From: CBDHFN01 sp965262605 | GTDB lineage: Bacteria > Pseudomonadota > Alphaproteobacteria > JASGCL01 | Direction: 5' to 3' | Assembly: GCA_965262605.1 (NCBI GenBank) | Contig: CBDHFN010000003.1 | Span: 558,001-622,000 of the forward strand | DNA: 64,000 nucleotides | Shown: piece after piece, positions 34,074 to 43,067 of the stretch | Layout of the letters: each line of letters opens with the position of its first letter | How positions within the stretch are numbered: the stretch's first letter is position 1 | Notes under the pieces: generated by a model | Told to the model about the DNA's origin: nothing | The model's input: the letters and a program-made list of their open reading frames with translations, nothing else | Databases searched by the model: none | Translations under genes and position numbers: made by a program

Positions 34074-35147
34074 TCACAAATCTTTAATGCCCAAAGCGCG
34101 TTTAAAGCGAAAATTTAATTCCTGTGAGTTTTCGTAACCAATCGGCTTGACATTAATAATATTGGTTTTGGGGCTAGGGTTAATGGCGGGATTTTTTAAA
34201 TAATTAAGGCTGATTTGTTTGTCATTAATATCAAAATTATGAGGCATTCTGGTAATTTCAATCACCTTCGTCATGACGACGGGATTTAAGGCAAAATCAT
34301 AAAACGCGTGCGCTTCCAAAATTGCGGGCGAATTTTGCATAATCATCAAGCATATTTCTTCGCTTAATGTGCCTTCGGCGACATGGATAAAATTAAGCGC
34401 GGGGTTAACTTGTTTTACCGCCATGCTTCGCCCCACGGATCCCATGGCTAAGTCCAATTCTTCGGTTAAAATTTTAATTTCCGAATCATAATTACATAAA
34501 GTAATATCGTTAGATTCATAAATATTTTTTAAAAAATTTTCCGCCTTTTGATAATCCTTTTGCTCCTTAGAATTCGCATCAAGCCCCAAATACATCATGG
34601 CGATTCGCATCATTAATAAACCATTATTATACCAACCAATGCGTAATTTTTTATTATTTGTTTGCGGAATTTTGTTAAAAATTGCATTCCAGCTAGTTAA
34701 CTTAAAGCGATTTGTATCGCAAATTATGCCATAATAAGTTTTTAGTGGCGCAACTGAATAATGATTTAAACTATCAATCGGCGAGGTATAATTAGCTTTA
34801 AGATTTTGAATATTGGGCATAAATGCGCGATTAATGGGCGCAACTAATTTATTGGCAATAATTTGATCAAATTGCGAACCAAGCACCACTAACGCATCGC
34901 AACTTGCTTTGCCAGTTTTAAGCATATTACCAAAAACTTCATCATTATCATATTCAATAAGTTCAATATTAATGCCAAAATCTGTTGCCACGAATTGAGC
35001 GGCTTTTTTATGTTGGGAAAATTTTGGCATGGCTAATCTAAATTTTTGGTTTTTTTGCGCCAATAATGGCGATGCGCCAAGCCCAGCCAAGCCCAAACCA
35101 AGTGAGCTTAAGCCAATATTTTGAATAAATTTTCGTCTTTGTTGCAT
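34074..35147 (-). CDS. Tat-exported polyamine-type ABC substrate-binding protein
   Basis: The 357-residue protein begins with a twin-arginine type signal (QQRRKFIQNIGLSSLG...ASPLLAQ). The mature part resembles the extracellular solute-binding family 1/8 that includes PotD: 'YSVAPLKTYYGIICDTNRFKLTSWNAIF', 'ILTEELDLAMGSVGRSMAV', 'LNFIHVAEGTLSEEICLMI'. It could serve the PotABC-type importer encoded 4-7 kb away, which has no binding protein of its own. It is followed by dprA after 4 bp. Polyamine specificity is inferred; other organic cations are possible. Confidence 0.7.
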   Translation of the reverse strand: MQQRRKFIQNIGLSSLGLGLAGLGASPLLAQKNQKFRLAMPKFSQHKKAAQFVATDFGINIELIEYDNDEVFGNMLKTGKASCDALVVLGSQFDQIIANKLVAPINRAFMPNIQNLKANYTSPIDSLNHYSVAPLKTYYGIICDTNRFKLTSWNAIFNKIPQTNNKKLRIGWYNNGLLMMRIAMMYLGLDANSKEQKDYQKAENFLKNIYESNDITLCNYDSEIKILTEELDLAMGSVGRSMAVKQVNPALNFIHVAEGTLSEEICLMIMQNSPAILEAHAFYDFALNPVVMTKVIEITRMPHNFDINDKQISLNYLKNPAINPSPKTNIINVKPIGYENSQELNFRFKRALGIKDL

Positions 35148-35286
35148 TATAATGCTATTATACTAAAAAAAAATAATAATTCAATCATTATATTATTGCA
35201 ATTTATATTTATTTAGTTAATATAAATTATACCCCCAGCAAGAACCCCATAAAACACTATATTACAAAAAAATAAAGGATAAAACC

Positions 35287-37953
35287 ATGTTTATTGCCGG
35301 CAAAGACCCCTTAAAATCCAAGAAATCCATCAAAATTCACCAAGAAACCTTTTATTATTATGATTTAAATACCGCGGCGGCTAAGTTTGGCGATATTAGT
35401 AAATTACCTTTTTCGTTAAAAATTTTATTGGAAAATTTATTACGATTCACGGATGATAGGTCGGTATTTTTGGACGATGTCCAAGCAATCATAGATTGGC
35501 AAAAAACAAAAAAATCAGACCGCGAAATTGCATTTCGCCCCGCGCGCGTTTTAATGCAAGATTTCACGGGCGTGCCCGCCGTGGCGGATTTAGCCGCCAT
35601 GCGCGACCAAGTCGCAAAAATGGGCGGCGATGTACAAAAAATCAACCCTTTATCCACGGTGGATTTAGTGATTGACCATTCGGTAATGATTGATTATTTT
35701 GGCTCAAAAAATGCCTTTACCCAAAATGTTGCGTTAGAATTTGAACGAAATGCGGAACGATATGAATTTTTGCGTTGGGGGCAAAACAGCTTTAATAATT
35801 TTCGTGTCGTCCCCCCCGGCACTGGCATTTGCCACCAAGTAAATATTGAATATTTGGCAAAAACTATATGGCAAGACGCCGACCAAAATGGGCATCAAAC
35901 AATTTACCCCGATTCCTTGGTTGGCACTGATTCGCATACAACCATGGCAAATGGTTTGGGAATTCTGGGTTGGGGTGTCGGTGGTATTGAAGCCGAAGCC
36001 GCCATGTTGGGGCAACCAATATCCATGCTTATCCCCGAAGTAATTGGCTTTAAATTAATCGGCAAGCTTAAAGAAGGCATCACCGCCACCGATTTAGTCT
36101 TGCGATGCGTGGAATTATTGCGTAAAAAAGGCGTGGTCAATAAATTTGTGGAATTTTATGGTTCGGGTTTGCAAAATTTAACGCTTGCCGACCGCGCAAC
36201 CATTGCCAATATGGCGCCTGAATATGGCGCGACTTGCGGAATTTTCCCGATTGACAAGGAAACAATTAATTATATGCGCTTAACAGGGCGTAGCGAAACC
36301 CAATTAGCCATTGTTGAGCAATATGCTAAATTGCAAGGCATCTGGCATGATGAGAACAGCATTGAACCAGAATTTACCGATATTTTAGAGCTTGATTTAT
36401 CGCAAATCGCACCAGCCTTGGCGGGACCAAAACGCCCCCAAGACCGCGTGGCTTTATCAGATGCAAAACAAGCCTCGCTTAGCCTTACCAATAACAGCCA
36501 AAAAATATCCCAAGTAATCGGCAAAGATTATGCGATTAAAGACCATAGTATAGTCATTGCTGCTATTACTTCTTGCACGAATACTTCCAACCCATCGGTT
36601 TTAATTGCCGCGGGTTTATTGGCGAAAAAAGCCCGCGAATTAGGTTTAACCACGAAGCCATGGGTAAAAACTTCGCTTGCACCTGGATCACAAGTCGTTG
36701 AAGATTATTTAAAATTATCAGGCTTGCAACCTTATTTGGACGAATTAGGCTTTAATATTGTGGGTTTTGGTTGCACGACTTGCATCGGTAATTCTGGTCC
36801 GTTAAGCGATGAAATTATCGCGGCAATTGACAAGGAAAATCTTACCGTATCGGCAATTTTATCAGGCAACCGCAATTTTGAAGGGCGCATAAGCCCGAAT
36901 GTCAAGGCAAATTGGCTGGCATCACCGCCATTAGTTGTCGCATATGCTTTGGTGGGCGATTTAACCATTGATATTACCCAAGAATCGCTTGGCAAATCAG
37001 CCGATGGCGCGGATATTTTTCTTAAAGATATTTGGCCCAGCAACCATGAAATTCAAGCCGTTATGACAAAAAATCTGACGCCTGAAATTTTTAATGCAAG
37101 ATATAATAATGTGTTTTTAGGCACAAAAGAATGGCAAAGCGTCAAAATAGCCAAAAATCCAACTTATAAATGGGTTGATTCTTCAACATATGTGCGCCGT
37201 CCGCCATTTTTTGATAATATGGAATTAACGCCCAAACCATTGCAAAATATTGCGAATGCAAGAATCTTGGCGATGTTAGGCGACAGCATCACCACCGACC
37301 ATATTTCGCCTGCAGGGTCGTTTAAGGAAAAAACACCAGCCGGCAAATATCTTACGATGCGTCAAGTGCGCCCCATTGATTTTAATTCATATGGCGCAAG
37401 ACGGGGCAATCATGAAGTTATGATGCGCGGCACTTTTGCCAATATCCGCATTAAAAATGAAATTCTAGATGGGGTTGAGGGTGGATTTTCGGCTTATAAA
37501 GGCGAAACCATGCCCATGTATGATGCGTCGCAAAAATATATTGCTGATGGCACGGATTTAGTTATCATCGCGGGCAAAGAATATGGCACAGGATCTTCGC
37601 GTGATTGGGCGGCAAAAGGCACGCAACTATTAGGGGTAAAAGCCGTAATTGCCGAATCTTTTGAACGGATTCATCGCTCTAATTTAGTTGGCATGGGGGT
37701 TTTACCCTTGCAATTTCCAGATGGCATGACAAGACAATCGCTTGGCTTAAAAGGCAATGAGGAAATTTCCGTTGCGGGCATTGCCCAAAATATGAAACCC
37801 AAGCAATTAATGGCGGTTAACATTAAATATGCCGATGGTTCGGCTAAAAATATTGAATTATTATCGCGCATTGACACTTTGGACGAATTGGAATATTTTA
37901 AGCATGGTGGCGTGATGTTATTCGTGTTGCGCAATATTCTTAACCAGAAATAA
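35287..37953 (+). CDS. acnA: Aconitate hydratase A
   Basis: This TCA-cycle enzyme interconverts citrate and isocitrate through a [4Fe-4S] cluster. In the 888-residue protein the cluster ligands are Cys430 ('TSCTNTSNPS'), Cys496 and Cys499 ('FGCTTCIGNSG'). Substrate-binding parts are 'VGTDSHTTMANGLG' and the swivel-domain 'KEYGTGSSRDWAAKG'. The length and order fit AcnA/IRP-type aconitases, not AcnB. The gene is preceded by AAAGGAT and followed after 10 bp by a Gfo/Idh gene. The iron-sulfur cluster ties it to iron supply, but I see no Fur box upstream. Confidence 0.97.
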   Translation: MFIAGKDPLKSKKSIKIHQETFYYYDLNTAAAKFGDISKLPFSLKILLENLLRFTDDRSVFLDDVQAIIDWQKTKKSDREIAFRPARVLMQDFTGVPAVADLAAMRDQVAKMGGDVQKINPLSTVDLVIDHSVMIDYFGSKNAFTQNVALEFERNAERYEFLRWGQNSFNNFRVVPPGTGICHQVNIEYLAKTIWQDADQNGHQTIYPDSLVGTDSHTTMANGLGILGWGVGGIEAEAAMLGQPISMLIPEVIGFKLIGKLKEGITATDLVLRCVELLRKKGVVNKFVEFYGSGLQNLTLADRATIANMAPEYGATCGIFPIDKETINYMRLTGRSETQLAIVEQYAKLQGIWHDENSIEPEFTDILELDLSQIAPALAGPKRPQDRVALSDAKQASLSLTNNSQKISQVIGKDYAIKDHSIVIAAITSCTNTSNPSVLIAAGLLAKKARELGLTTKPWVKTSLAPGSQVVEDYLKLSGLQPYLDELGFNIVGFGCTTCIGNSGPLSDEIIAAIDKENLTVSAILSGNRNFEGRISPNVKANWLASPPLVVAYALVGDLTIDITQESLGKSADGADIFLKDIWPSNHEIQAVMTKNLTPEIFNARYNNVFLGTKEWQSVKIAKNPTYKWVDSSTYVRRPPFFDNMELTPKPLQNIANARILAMLGDSITTDHISPAGSFKEKTPAGKYLTMRQVRPIDFNSYGARRGNHEVMMRGTFANIRIKNEILDGVEGGFSAYKGETMPMYDASQKYIADGTDLVIIAGKEYGTGSSRDWAAKGTQLLGVKAVIAESFERIHRSNLVGMGVLPLQFPDGMTRQSLGLKGNEEISVAGIAQNMKPKQLMAVNIKYADGSAKNIELLSRIDTLDELEYFKHGGVMLFVLRNILNQK

Positions 37954-37963
37954 AGGAAATATT

Positions 37964-39022
37964 ATGATTAAATTTGCTTTGGTCGGCGCGGGCAGGATTG
38001 CCCAAAAATACAGCGATATTTTTCATGGACACCAAGTTGCCGATGCGACATGCGTTGCGGTTTGCGATATTGACAAAGCTAAAGCCCAAAAAATTGGCGA
38101 ACGGCTTGGCGTGAATTATTATACGGATTATCACGATATGGCGCGGCAAAACCCGCAGATTGATTGCTTTATTGTCCTAAGTGAAAGCGGCAATCACGCC
38201 AAACATGTTTTGGAATTAACCCAATATAAAAAACATATTATTGTGGAAAAACCCATGGCTTTAACGCTTAGCGATGCTGATGCCATGATTCGCGCCTGTG
38301 ATTTGGCGGGGGTAAAATTATTTGTTGTCAAGCAAAACCGCTTTAATTTACCCGTGCAAAAAATGCGCGAAGCCTTTGATGCGGGGGCTTTTGGTAAAAT
38401 CGTGATGGGCACGGTGCGCGTTCGTTGGTGTCGCCGTCAAGATTATTACGACCAAGCCAGTTGGCGTGGCACTTGGGCAATGGACGGCGGAGTATTTTCC
38501 AATCAAGCATCGCACCATGTTGATTTATTAACTTGGTTTTTGGGTGAACCGGTCAGCGTATTTGCCAAATCGCGCACCGCTTTGGTAAATATAGAAGCCG
38601 AGGATACAGGCGTGGCAATTATTACATTTAAATCGGGGGCAATTGGCGTGGTTGAAGCCACAACCGCCGTGCGCCCCGTTGATTTAGAGGGATCTTTATC
38701 GTTAATTGGTGAAAAGGCAATGGTAGAAATTGGCGGTTTTGCCGTCAATAAATTAAAAACTTGGAATTTTACCGATGAAAAATACAGCAAGGTTAATTTG
38801 GACGAATTTTCAGAAAATCCTAGTTCGGTATATGGTTTTGGGCATGTTCGCTATATTCATGAAGTTTGCCAAGCGATTCAATTGGGGCGCGCATCGTTGG
38901 TTGATGGTTTAGAAGGACGAAAATCCTTAGAATTAATAAATGCGATTTATGAATCCATTGAAACTGGGCGCGAAGTGATGCTTAAATTCCAACCCAAACA
39001 ATGTAAATTGGGAATAATTTAA
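37964..39022 (+). CDS. Gfo/Idh/MocA-family NAD(P)-dependent oxidoreductase
   Basis: The 352-residue protein has a Rossmann start 'FALVGAGRIAQKYSDIF', the family 'IVEKPMALTLSDADAMI' with the catalytic-site Lys, and a C-terminal beta-sheet domain. 'GGVFSNQASHHVDLLTWFLGEPV' provides the conserved His pair. Members oxidise or reduce sugars, inositols and nucleotide sugars. The substrate is not evident. Given the sugar-nucleotide genes nearby, a UDP-sugar dehydrogenase is possible. AAAGGAA precedes the start, and the 10-bp gap to acnA suggests joint transcription. Confidence 0.88.
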   Translation: MIKFALVGAGRIAQKYSDIFHGHQVADATCVAVCDIDKAKAQKIGERLGVNYYTDYHDMARQNPQIDCFIVLSESGNHAKHVLELTQYKKHIIVEKPMALTLSDADAMIRACDLAGVKLFVVKQNRFNLPVQKMREAFDAGAFGKIVMGTVRVRWCRRQDYYDQASWRGTWAMDGGVFSNQASHHVDLLTWFLGEPVSVFAKSRTALVNIEAEDTGVAIITFKSGAIGVVEATTAVRPVDLEGSLSLIGEKAMVEIGGFAVNKLKTWNFTDEKYSKVNLDEFSENPSSVYGFGHVRYIHEVCQAIQLGRASLVDGLEGRKSLELINAIYESIETGREVMLKFQPKQCKLGII

Positions 39023-39127
39023 TTTTATATTCTGATTTCCCAATATTTTTAATGCTAATTGCGAGTAAACACCGCTAATATTATTTATTTTATGCCGCAA
39101 AATTTAGGGATTCGCCAAATTTTTATC

Positions 39128-40411
39128 TCATTTGGTAACTGCGGCGTCAAACATAGATTTATTAGGGTTATTGCTTGGTGCTTCTGGGGCAACTTGGGGC
39201 ATTACACCCATATTAAACATATTTTTATTGGGATTTTCCAATTGCCCCTTGCTGATAATTGGGGTGCTTTGCGGCGAATTTTTGGCGGCTTCTGCTTGGG
39301 CTGCTTTTTCTGCGGCGGCTTCTTGCTCAGCGATTAATCGTTGTTCGGCTTCAATTTTTTGTTGCACGGCTAATTTTTCGGCTAATAAAGCATCAACGCA
39401 TTCTTTATTTTGGTAATTATTATTAATTAAACTATAAATACCCCCAAAACTTATGATTAACACGGCGAAAATTGCGATGAAATAATACTCAATGCCCATG
39501 AATTTTGCAAAACTATGGCGGGTTTCGTTAACGGCTTCGTTATGAATTTCATGTTCAGTATTCGCTTCGGCGATGCGCAAGCTTTCGGCTTGAATTTTCT
39601 TTTGGCGGTGAGTAATAATTTCATTAATAATTATGCCCGTAATGGTAATAAACGCCAATAAAAAAGTCAATGCGCTGATGGACGGATTTAAACCTTGGCG
39701 AACTTTTGCCCCCAATTCCAGAGTAAAAGTTGTTTGCGAAAGGGCGGTAAATACCGATGTATTGTAATTTTCAAGCGAAGATAAAAAAGCTATCACGCTT
39801 GAAGATAAAATCGCGGGGCGCAAATAAGGTATCATAATTTTAATAAAGCTTTGCCACGGGGTTGCGCCCAAATCTTGCGCGGCTTCTTCTTGAACATAAT
39901 CAAATCGTGCCAATCTTGCCATAAAAATTAACATGCAATAGCTACTAATAAAGCTTGTCTGCCCCAAAATCGTTAAAAAATAACCATTTCTGGTAATATC
40001 TTGGGTTAAAAAGAAAATTTCGTGCATTCTGCCCCAAAATACAAGCGTAGAAATACCAATCACAATGCCCGGCACTAAAACTGGTATTAATGCCATAAAA
40101 TAAGTCAATACCCGATATTTTTTCGGTAATTGCGAAATTAATAACGCGCCCGCCATTCCCAAAATTACCGAAAATAAAGTTACGAAAAACCCAATAAATA
40201 AGCTGTTTTTTAAGCCTCTGATAATTTTACTATCGGCGGCTAATACCGCATACCAATCAGTTGTCCAGCAATCCCACGGCGATAATCTAGGAAATGATGC
40301 GGAATTAAAGCTAGTAATGCTAATGGCTATAATCGGACCCAATAAATATGTCAGGAAAATACCCACAACTAAAATAATGATAAAATTATTATAATATTTA
40401 TTATCGGTCAT
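39128..40411 (-). CDS. PotC-type ABC permease with an unusual C-terminal extension
   Basis: Residues 1-270 form a normal spermidine/putrescine-type permease with six membrane helices. The coupling motif 'EEAAQDLGATPWQSFIKIMIP' lies around 175-195. After residue 270 come about 157 further residues: a charged linker, a seventh hydrophobic helix (about 309-328) and an Ala/Glu-rich coiled-coil stretch (about 336-376). A tail with two related NPNK(N/S)MF motifs ends the protein. Such an extension is not part of standard PotC proteins of about 260-280 residues. The tail may be periplasmic and could contact the binding protein. The start overlaps the PotB-type gene by 4 bp. Confidence 0.88.
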   Translation of the reverse strand: MTDNKYYNNFIIILVVGIFLTYLLGPIIAISITSFNSASFPRLSPWDCWTTDWYAVLAADSKIIRGLKNSLFIGFFVTLFSVILGMAGALLISQLPKKYRVLTYFMALIPVLVPGIVIGISTLVFWGRMHEIFFLTQDITRNGYFLTILGQTSFISSYCMLIFMARLARFDYVQEEAAQDLGATPWQSFIKIMIPYLRPAILSSSVIAFLSSLENYNTSVFTALSQTTFTLELGAKVRQGLNPSISALTFLLAFITITGIIINEIITHRQKKIQAESLRIAEANTEHEIHNEAVNETRHSFAKFMGIEYYFIAIFAVLIISFGGIYSLINNNYQNKECVDALLAEKLAVQQKIEAEQRLIAEQEAAAEKAAQAEAAKNSPQSTPIISKGQLENPNKNMFNMGVMPQVAPEAPSNNPNKSMFDAAVTK

Positions 40412-41331
40412 TTTGCTACCTCGGCAACTTTAACGCGGAATAATTTCATCATCAGCAAGACAAAAAATACGCAAAAAATCAATAAGCTAAACGCATATGC
40501 CGAACCACGGGGCCAGTTATTGCCATCGTTAAACCATTGATATACTAATTGCGTATACCATAAAGATTTCGGACCCCCCAAAATTGTCGGCAAAGCCAAA
40601 GCACCCGCGGTAAGCATAAATACCACCACCGACCCAGAGACAATACCCGGTTTAGCATGGGGAATCACAATGCGCCAATGCACCCGCCACCAAGGGCAAC
40701 CTAAATCTCTAGCAGCTTCAATTTGATTCGTATCAAGGCTTTCAATCGCATTGTAAATCGGAAATAACATCATTAATACATACGCATAGCCCAAACCTGC
40801 GTATAATGCGTAATTTTCGTAAATAAATTGAATCGGTTCATTTATCACGCTAATATTTATTAAAAAAGTATTTAATACGCCCGATTCGGCAAAAATTATC
40901 CGAAAACTTGTGGCGCGCAAAATTTCATTTAACCAATAAGGAATTATCAGCAACGCCATAAATAAACGAACGCCCATGCCTTTTAGAATTTTCGTGGCTA
41001 TATAGGCAATCGGATAGCAAATAATTATATCCAATAAAGTAATAAATACCGCAACAATTATTGTGCGGGTAAATACCGACAAATCAATGATATTATACCC
41101 ACCATTTGCGCCATTATTGCCATAAATTAAATATTCATATTGCGAAATAGTATAAACATCGCTAGCAGTGCCAATTTCAGCCGTGGGTAATTTATAATGA
41201 AATGATTGTTCAAACATAAAAAATTGCGGCAGAATAATTAAAAATAATATCCAAAATGCAAAGCTAAGCAGCAAAAACAAGCCCAGCGGCATGCCGTTCT
41301 TGCGAAAAAAATCATTGAAAAATCGTATCAT
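40408..41331 (-). CDS. PotB-type ABC permease
   Basis: This inner-membrane subunit of a polyamine-type importer has 307 residues and six predicted helices. The conserved coupling loop is 'EAARDLGCPWWRVHWRIVIP'. A longer periplasmic loop follows the first helix ('FMFEQSFHYKLPTAEIGTAS'). It overlaps the ATPase and the PotC-type gene by 4 bp each (ATGA), so all three are translated as one unit. Confidence 0.9.
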   Translation of the reverse strand: MIRFFNDFFRKNGMPLGLFLLLSFAFWILFLIILPQFFMFEQSFHYKLPTAEIGTASDVYTISQYEYLIYGNNGANGGYNIIDLSVFTRTIIVAVFITLLDIIICYPIAYIATKILKGMGVRLFMALLIIPYWLNEILRATSFRIIFAESGVLNTFLINISVINEPIQFIYENYALYAGLGYAYVLMMLFPIYNAIESLDTNQIEAARDLGCPWWRVHWRIVIPHAKPGIVSGSVVVFMLTAGALALPTILGGPKSLWYTQLVYQWFNDGNNWPRGSAYAFSLLIFCVFFVLLMMKLFRVKVAEVAK

Positions 41332-42404
41332 GCTAATTTAGCGACGGGCAAAACCCGTATTTTATCTTGGGGCAGGGCGATGTGAATTTTGCTTTTCATT
41401 TGAAAATCATCAATATTCATATTTTGCGTCAAGGACATTTTATATTTTTTACCATCATGGGCGGTAAAATGGATTTTTTGCTCTGACCCTTCAAATAACA
41501 CATGCTCAATTTCTGCTTCAAACGAATTTTTATCGCCAGCTTTTGCCAAATTTACATGTTCGGGGCGGGCAAATCCATAAACCGCCTGCCCAATTTCATT
41601 ATTATTATTCATGGCTATAAATTCGCCATAGGGCGTGGCAATACTGATTTCATTGCCTTGAATTTTGGTAACTTTGGCTTCAATCGCGTTATTTTCGCCA
41701 ACAAAACTGGCGACAAATGCCGTTGATGGTTCTTGATATATCATTTTAGGCACAGCAACTTGCTCAATATGCCCTTGACTCATCACCGCGACACGGTCAG
41801 ACATTGTCATTGCCTCGCCTTGGTCATGAGTAATATAGATAAAAGTAATACCGACTCGTTTTTGTATGGCGCGTAATTCGGTGCGCATATGGTTGCGTAA
41901 TTTTAAATCCAAAGCCGATAAGGGTTCGTCCAATAATAAAACCGAAGGTTCCGCGCATAAAGCCCGCGCCACCGCAACCCGTTGTTTTTGCCCGCCCGAT
42001 AATTCGCTGATTTGCCGTTCCGCAACATTTTTTAAGGCGACTAATTCCAATAATTCATCGGCTCTTTTACGGCGTTCTTTGGCGGACACGCCCTTAATTT
42101 CCAAGGCAAATGCAATATTTTCCCATACTTTCATCAATGGAAATAACGCCAAATTTTGAAAAATCAAGGCGGTTGGTCGCTTGTTGGGACCCAAATGATT
42201 GACATTTACCCCGCCAATTAAAATATTCCCCGAAGTCGGTTGCTGAAACCCCGAAATTGTTCTTAGGATAGTGGTTTTTCCGCATCCAGATGGACCCAAA
42301 AAACTAAAAAACTCCCCCGCACCGATATTTAAATCGGTTTGGCGCACGGCTGTAAAATCGCCAAATTGCACCAATAATTTATCTAATTCAATACTTGCGC
42401 TCAT
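41328..42404 (-). CDS. PotA-type ABC transporter ATP-binding protein
   Basis: The 358-residue ATPase carries Walker A 'GPSGCGKTT', signature 'LSGGQKQRVAVARAL' and Walker B 'VLLLDEPLSALD'. The switch His is in 'YITHDQGEAM'. A C-terminal TOBE-like regulatory region starts at about 280. It powers the importer with the two downstream permeases. The region before the start holds the inverted copy of the mosaic repeat. The substrate is inferred as spermidine or putrescine from family resemblance and from the PuuA-like gene at 55.4 kb. Confidence 0.93.
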   Translation of the reverse strand: MSASIELDKLLVQFGDFTAVRQTDLNIGAGEFFSFLGPSGCGKTTILRTISGFQQPTSGNILIGGVNVNHLGPNKRPTALIFQNLALFPLMKVWENIAFALEIKGVSAKERRKRADELLELVALKNVAERQISELSGGQKQRVAVARALCAEPSVLLLDEPLSALDLKLRNHMRTELRAIQKRVGITFIYITHDQGEAMTMSDRVAVMSQGHIEQVAVPKMIYQEPSTAFVASFVGENNAIEAKVTKIQGNEISIATPYGEFIAMNNNNEIGQAVYGFARPEHVNLAKAGDKNSFEAEIEHVLFEGSEQKIHFTAHDGKKYKMSLTQNMNIDDFQMKSKIHIALPQDKIRVLPVAKLA

Positions 42405-42445
42405 ATTTCCACCCTTTAGTATATTAATAAATCATTTAAATTTTA

Positions 42446-42589
42446 TGTCAATATTTTTTATTTTAAATTTTAATTTTTTTCCCTGATTCCCCAATAAAGT
42501 TAAAAACTATCATTACTAACGGAATGTAATATTTTTTATTTTAAATATTAATTTTTTTTCCCTGATTCCCCAATAAAGTTAAAAACTAT
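42446..42589 (-). repeat. Tandem duplication of about 80 bp within the 42-kb mosaic repeat
   Basis: The stretch ATTTTTTATTTTAAA...CCCTGATTCCCCAATAAAG ends at 42510 and is repeated, with few changes, ending at 42589. It duplicates one end of the mosaic repeat. Confidence 0.8.
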
Positions 42590-42652
42590 GTTTAAGTGGG
42601 GTGCATGCGCTCTGCTACGCAACCGCTTTGCACGCCCCCTTAACAACCCCCC
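42484..42652 (-). repeat. Mosaic dispersed repeat, copy 3 (inverted)
   Basis: Read on the minus strand it runs GGGGGGTTGTTAAGGGGG, a module GCGTGCAAAGCGGTTGCGTA absent from the 46.6-kb copy, then TTAAACATAG and GGGGAATCAGGG. This matches the ends of the copies at 6.5 and 46.6 kb, in opposite orientation. The outer hairpin of those copies is replaced here by the rbfA hairpin. No gene is seen in it. Confidence 0.7.
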
Positions 42653-42668
42653 GATACCAAAAATCACA

Positions 42669-42693
42669 CCAATGAATTTTTGCAATTCATTGG
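42669..42693 (-). terminator. Hairpin just after rbfA
   Basis: CCAATGAATT and AATTCATTGG form a 10-bp stem with a 5-base loop, 6 bp past the rbfA stop. On the minus strand a short T-run (ATTTTTGG) follows. It probably ends the gmd-rbfA transcript. Confidence 0.6.
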
Positions 42694-42699
42694 GGATTT

Positions 42700-43065
42700 T
42701 TAGTATATATTCGCCAGAATTTTCGCGATTTTTTCGCCTTGTTTAAACGATAAATCGGGGTAAAATCGCAATTTTGGCACAAATTTCATATCAATTCGCC
42801 CTGCTAATGAACGGCGAAAATACGATGACGCATGATTAATCGCATAAATAAATTCTTTATTTTCTTCTTCGCCATTGGCAACGACATATATTTTCGCTTC
42901 GCGTAAATCAGGGCTAAGGATAACTTGGGTAAGGGTAATTAATTTGCCTTGCAAATTATGATCATTCGGCGGTGAATCAACTAAAATGCGTGACAAAGCC
43001 GCACGGACTAATTCGCCCATGGATAATTGGCGTTGCGACAATATATTTGCTGTTTTTTTGGGCAT
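42700..43065 (-). CDS. rbfA: 30S ribosome-binding factor RbfA
   Basis: RbfA matures the 5' end of 16S rRNA in the 30S subunit. The 121-residue product has the typical KH-like pattern: 'SQRQLSMGELVRAALSRIL', 'LITLTQVILSPDLREAKIYV', 'FIYAINHASSYFRRSLAGRIDMKFVPKLRFYPDLSFKQGEKI'. It usually follows infB and precedes truB. Here it lies two bases after gmd, a sugar-nucleotide gene, which is an unusual setting. Confidence 0.92.
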   Translation of the reverse strand: MPKKTANILSQRQLSMGELVRAALSRILVDSPPNDHNLQGKLITLTQVILSPDLREAKIYVVANGEEENKEFIYAINHASSYFRRSLAGRIDMKFVPKLRFYPDLSFKQGEKIAKILANIY

Positions 43066-43067
43066 AA

